From the NCBI GenBank assembly GCA_030055515.1, contig JASFYI010000001.1, forward strand, positions 682,001 to 746,000: a DNA stretch of 64,000 nt. Reading direction: 5' to 3'. The notes below the pieces were generated by a model, which was given only the letters and a program-made list of their open reading frames with translations, had not been told where the DNA came from and did not search any database. The stretch comes from Methanolinea sp. (GTDB taxonomy: Archaea; Halobacteriota; Methanomicrobia; Methanomicrobiales; Methanospirillaceae). Position numbers and translations under genes: made by a program. Below, piece by piece: positions 61,452 to 64,000 of this stretch; position 1 is the stretch's first letter; each line of letters opens with the position of its first letter.

Positions 61452-63763
61452 CCGCACACCGCGATGTCCTCCTGGCCCTCTCCGGCGACCCGCGCCTGCG
61501 GGACGGGTGGGTCCACGTGGAGGAGATTCCCCCGAGGGAACCCTCCTTCGGGGAAGTGAACCCGCCATTCCCGGCCCCCGTCAGGGACTTCCTCGATTCC
61601 CGCGGGATTCGCCTCTATACCCACCAGTGCGAGGCCGTCCGCGCCTTCCGCGGGGGCAAGAACTTCGTGATCACCACCCCCACGTCGTCCGGAAAGACCC
61701 TCGCATTCGCGCTCCCGGTCTTCGAGAAGATCCTCTCGGATCCGCGGTCCACTTTCCTCTTCGTCTACCCGGCAAAGGCACTTACCCGCGACCAGCACCG
61801 GTCGATCCGGGCGCTCGAGGAGGGCTTGCGGACCGGGGCGGTGAGCGCCGTCTACGACGGGGACACGCCCGCTTCCGCGCGCGGGAAGATCCGGCAGGAA
61901 TCCCGCATCATCCTCACCAACCCGTACGAACTCCACCACGTGCTTCCCTGGCACCACCAGTGGAGCAGGTTCTTCTCCGGCCTCACCGCTGTCGTGATCG
62001 ACGAGGCGCACAGGTACAGGGGGGTCTTCGGCTCCCACGTGGCACTCCTCATCCGCCGCCTGCGGAGGATCTGCAGGTTTTACGGCTCTCGTCCCCTCTT
62101 CGTGGTATCCACCGCGACCCTCGCGAACGCGGCGGAGTTCGCGGGGAGACTCTGCGGCGTCCCGTTCGTCGAGATCGCGGAGGACGGATCGCCCGCGGGT
62201 CGCAGGACGTTTGCCCTCTACAATCCGTTCCGCGAGTGGCCGGGGGACCGGTCCATGCACCGCGACGCGGCCCTGATCCTCGAGAGGTGCGTCGGAGAAG
62301 GGCTGCAGGCGCTCTGCTTCACAGGGTCGCGCCGCATGGCAGAACTCGTGGCCGCGTGGGCACGGGAGAACGGTGGCGGATCCCGGGGCAGCGGGGACAG
62401 CCCGAGGATCGCCTCCTACAGGGCCGGGTACCTCCCCGAGGAACGGAGGGCGATCGAGGATGGCATCAAGTCGGGCTCGATCAGGGGGGTCGTCTCGACG
62501 AATGCCCTCGAGCTCGGTATCGACATCGGGACACTGGACGCAGTCATCCTCGCGGGGTTCCCGGGCACGATGATGGCGGCATGGCAGCAGGCGGGGAGGG
62601 CGGGGAGGGGCGGGCGGGACGCACTCGCGATCCTCGTCGCGTCCGCAAATCCCCTCGACCAGTACTTCGTGTCCCATCCCGCCGCGTTCTTCGGCGCACC
62701 CCTCGAGCACGCGATCATCGACCTAGAGAATCCCTACATCCTCTCCGGGCAGGTCCTCTGCGCCGCGGCCGAGATCCCCCTCGATCCCGATGCGGACGCA
62801 GACCTCCTCTCGCCATCGCTCCCCGCGATCATCTCCACGCTCTCCGCCCAGTCCCTCCTCGGCAGGACGCGGAGGGGGTGGATATACTCGGGGAGGGCGA
62901 GGGCTGCGGACCTCGTTTCGCTCGACGGGGGTTCCCGCGAGACCTTCACGGTCGTCTGCGGGGGGCGTGTCCTCGAGACCCTCGACCGCGCGCAGGCCTT
63001 CCGCGAGGCGCACAGGGGTGCGATCCTCCTCCACCAGGGCGAGCAGTACCGCGTGGAGGAGCTCGACCTCGAATCGCGCACCGTCCGGGTCACGCCGGTG
63101 GACGTAGACTACTATACCCGCCCGCTCAGGTCGGCGGAGGTGAAGGTCCTCGGGGTGAGGGCCACGCGGGACCTCCCCGGCGCCCGCCTCTCCTTCGGGG
63201 ACGTGGAGGTGACGGAACACTACACCGCCTACAAGATGATCGAGAGGGAGTGCGTGATCGGCGTCGAGCCGCTCGACCTCCCCCCGTCCCGGTTCGCGAC
63301 GCGCGCGTTCTGGCTCGAGATCCCCACGGAGGTGTGCGCCAGGGTCTCCCTCGCCGGCGACCTCGCGGGTGCGCTCCACGGGATGGAGCACGCCCTCATC
63401 GCCGTGATGCCGTTCCATGTCCTGTGCGACCGCTGGGACATCGGGGGGCTGTCTGTTCCCTGCGGGGGGATGTCGGGGGACCCCACCGTCTTCGTGTATG
63501 ACGGGTACGAGGGGGGAATCGGCCTCTCCGAGAAGGCATTTGGGATGTGCGAGGCCCTCCTCGCGACGGCCGAGGCTCTCGTCGCGGGGTGCCGCTGCAC
63601 CGACGGCTGCCCCTCCTGCATCTTCTCGCCGAAGTGCGGGAGCGACAACCAGCCCCTCGACAAGGGGGCGACGCGCGAGATCCTCGCCCTCGTCGCGGGG
63701 AAAAACGGGGAGAAGGGGGGACCGGGAGGAGGGGATCCCGCCGGGCCTACCTCTTCTCCTTGA
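61448..63763 (+). CDS. DEAD/DEAH helicase with DUF1998, YprA/MrfA type
   Basis: A 771-residue superfamily 2 helicase. Motif I is TPTSSGKTLAFALPV, motif II is VIDEAHRYRG, motif III is VSTATLANAAEF, and motifs V-VI are TNALELGIDIGTLDAVILAGFPG and QQAGRAGRGGR. The C-terminal DUF1998 region ends with a four-Cys cluster (CRCTDGCPSCIFSPKCG), a zinc site seen in MrfA. It is translationally coupled to the exonuclease upstream. Expected to act as a 3'-5' DNA helicase in repair, by analogy with the Bacillus pair. Confidence 0.92.
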   Translation: MTAHRDVLLALSGDPRLRDGWVHVEEIPPREPSFGEVNPPFPAPVRDFLDSRGIRLYTHQCEAVRAFRGGKNFVITTPTSSGKTLAFALPVFEKILSDPRSTFLFVYPAKALTRDQHRSIRALEEGLRTGAVSAVYDGDTPASARGKIRQESRIILTNPYELHHVLPWHHQWSRFFSGLTAVVIDEAHRYRGVFGSHVALLIRRLRRICRFYGSRPLFVVSTATLANAAEFAGRLCGVPFVEIAEDGSPAGRRTFALYNPFREWPGDRSMHRDAALILERCVGEGLQALCFTGSRRMAELVAAWARENGGGSRGSGDSPRIASYRAGYLPEERRAIEDGIKSGSIRGVVSTNALELGIDIGTLDAVILAGFPGTMMAAWQQAGRAGRGGRDALAILVASANPLDQYFVSHPAAFFGAPLEHAIIDLENPYILSGQVLCAAAEIPLDPDADADLLSPSLPAIISTLSAQSLLGRTRRGWIYSGRARAADLVSLDGGSRETFTVVCGGRVLETLDRAQAFREAHRGAILLHQGEQYRVEELDLESRTVRVTPVDVDYYTRPLRSAEVKVLGVRATRDLPGARLSFGDVEVTEHYTAYKMIERECVIGVEPLDLPPSRFATRAFWLEIPTEVCARVSLAGDLAGALHGMEHALIAVMPFHVLCDRWDIGGLSVPCGGMSGDPTVFVYDGYEGGIGLSEKAFGMCEALLATAEALVAGCRCTDGCPSCIFSPKCGSDNQPLDKGATREILALVAGKNGEKGGPGGGDPAGPTSSP

Positions 63764-64000
63764 GGACGCACACGGACGCGGGTTCCCGGAGGAGGAGGGC
63801 GAGGCTCTCGGTGATGGAGAACTCGAGGCTGTCCCCCGCCGGGCCGACGAACCCGATCGACATGTCCTGTCCGATCACGATTGACGCGTACCTCTTCCCT
63901 GTCGCGAGGAGGACACCGCCGCTCTTGAGCACGGGTGCCTTGAAGACGCCGTCAGTCACGATGCTCCTGATGTGCTCGAGTTCGGTGCTCTGGCCCTGCA
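63747..64000 (-). CDS. Encapsulin-like shell protein, C-terminal part (runs off the window)
   Basis: Only the last 84 or so residues are in the window, open to the edge with no start. The end reads VLKSGGVLLATGKRYASIVIGQDMSIGFVGPAGDSLEFSITESLALLL and then REPASVCVLKEKR. The IGQD-[S/x]-G-[F/Y] stretch, the T-E-S strand and the [E/K]P-x-A-V ending match the C-terminal A-domain of family 1 encapsulins, the HK97-fold nanocompartment shells that store iron or oxidative enzymes. It is convergent with the helicase gene and overlaps its last bases. The rest of the gene is needed to confirm. Confidence 0.65.
   Translation of the reverse strand, partial: QGQSTELEHIRSIVTDGVFKAPVLKSGGVLLATGKRYASIVIGQDMSIGFVGPAGDSLEFSITESLALLLREPASVCVLKEKR

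Overview
The window is a piece of a GC-rich euryarchaeal genome, most likely a hydrogenotrophic methanogen of the order Methanomicrobiales. The evidence is an F420-reducing hydrogenase operon (frhADGB), archaeal GTP cyclohydrolase MptA, SepRS for tRNA-dependent cysteine synthesis, a methanogen-type YcaO protein, DUF2124 and DUF2098 proteins, NikR, a fused Kae1-Bud32, aEF-2, aIF2-gamma, aRF1, Rpo7/Spt4 and an AglB oligosaccharyltransferase. All family names come from reading the sequences and from memory; no database search was run.

Layout. 1-2.8 kb is an AT-rich accessory island: an IS end, a transferred-looking family 2 glycosyltransferase and a frameshifted copy of the same IS. 2.8-9.0 kb holds ilvC and mptA on a shared divergent promoter region, then frhADGB. 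9.0-11 kb has a chagasin-like lipoprotein, DUF2124 and a small GTPase. 11-14.4 kb is the rps12-rps7-aef2 operon. 14.5-17.5 kb is queD-queE-queC (preQ0 for archaeosine), a NUDIX hydrolase and a lipoprotein hydrolase. 17.6-23.8 kb is a translation block: aRF1, ArgRS, Twy1, SepRS and RlmH. 23.8-27.5 kb has a radical SAM/SPASM enzyme with a TPR protein, then two small envelope proteins.

27.7-30.6 kb is a second accessory region: a degenerate integrative element in tRNA-Val(CAC). It keeps a duplicated tRNA 3' half, an integrase fragment, a MazF/PemK-type toxin-antitoxin pair and an IS5-type element, and is followed by the intact tRNA-Val and tRNA-Gly(TCC). 30.7-41.7 kb returns to core genes: htpX, thi4, eL40, the conserved cluster from aIF2-gamma to RdgB, a PP2C phosphatase and nikR. 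41.7-46.5 kb has YcaO, an HDAC-like protein and AglB. 46.6-56.3 kb runs on one strand: two glycosyltransferases, glmS, two sugar nucleotidyltransferases, glmM, an unknown protein, a cyclase and pcm. Together with AglB this can make UDP-GlcNAc and attach N-glycans. 56.3-60.2 kb has SufB/SufC, a transglutaminase-like lipoprotein and a HAD phosphatase. 60.4-63.8 kb is an exonuclease-helicase pair resembling Bacillus MrfB/MrfA. The window ends in the 3' part of what looks like an encapsulin shell gene.

Most genes are packed in ATGA-type overlaps. The core DNA carries very long open frames on the opposite strand because of its GC-rich third positions; these were left out.
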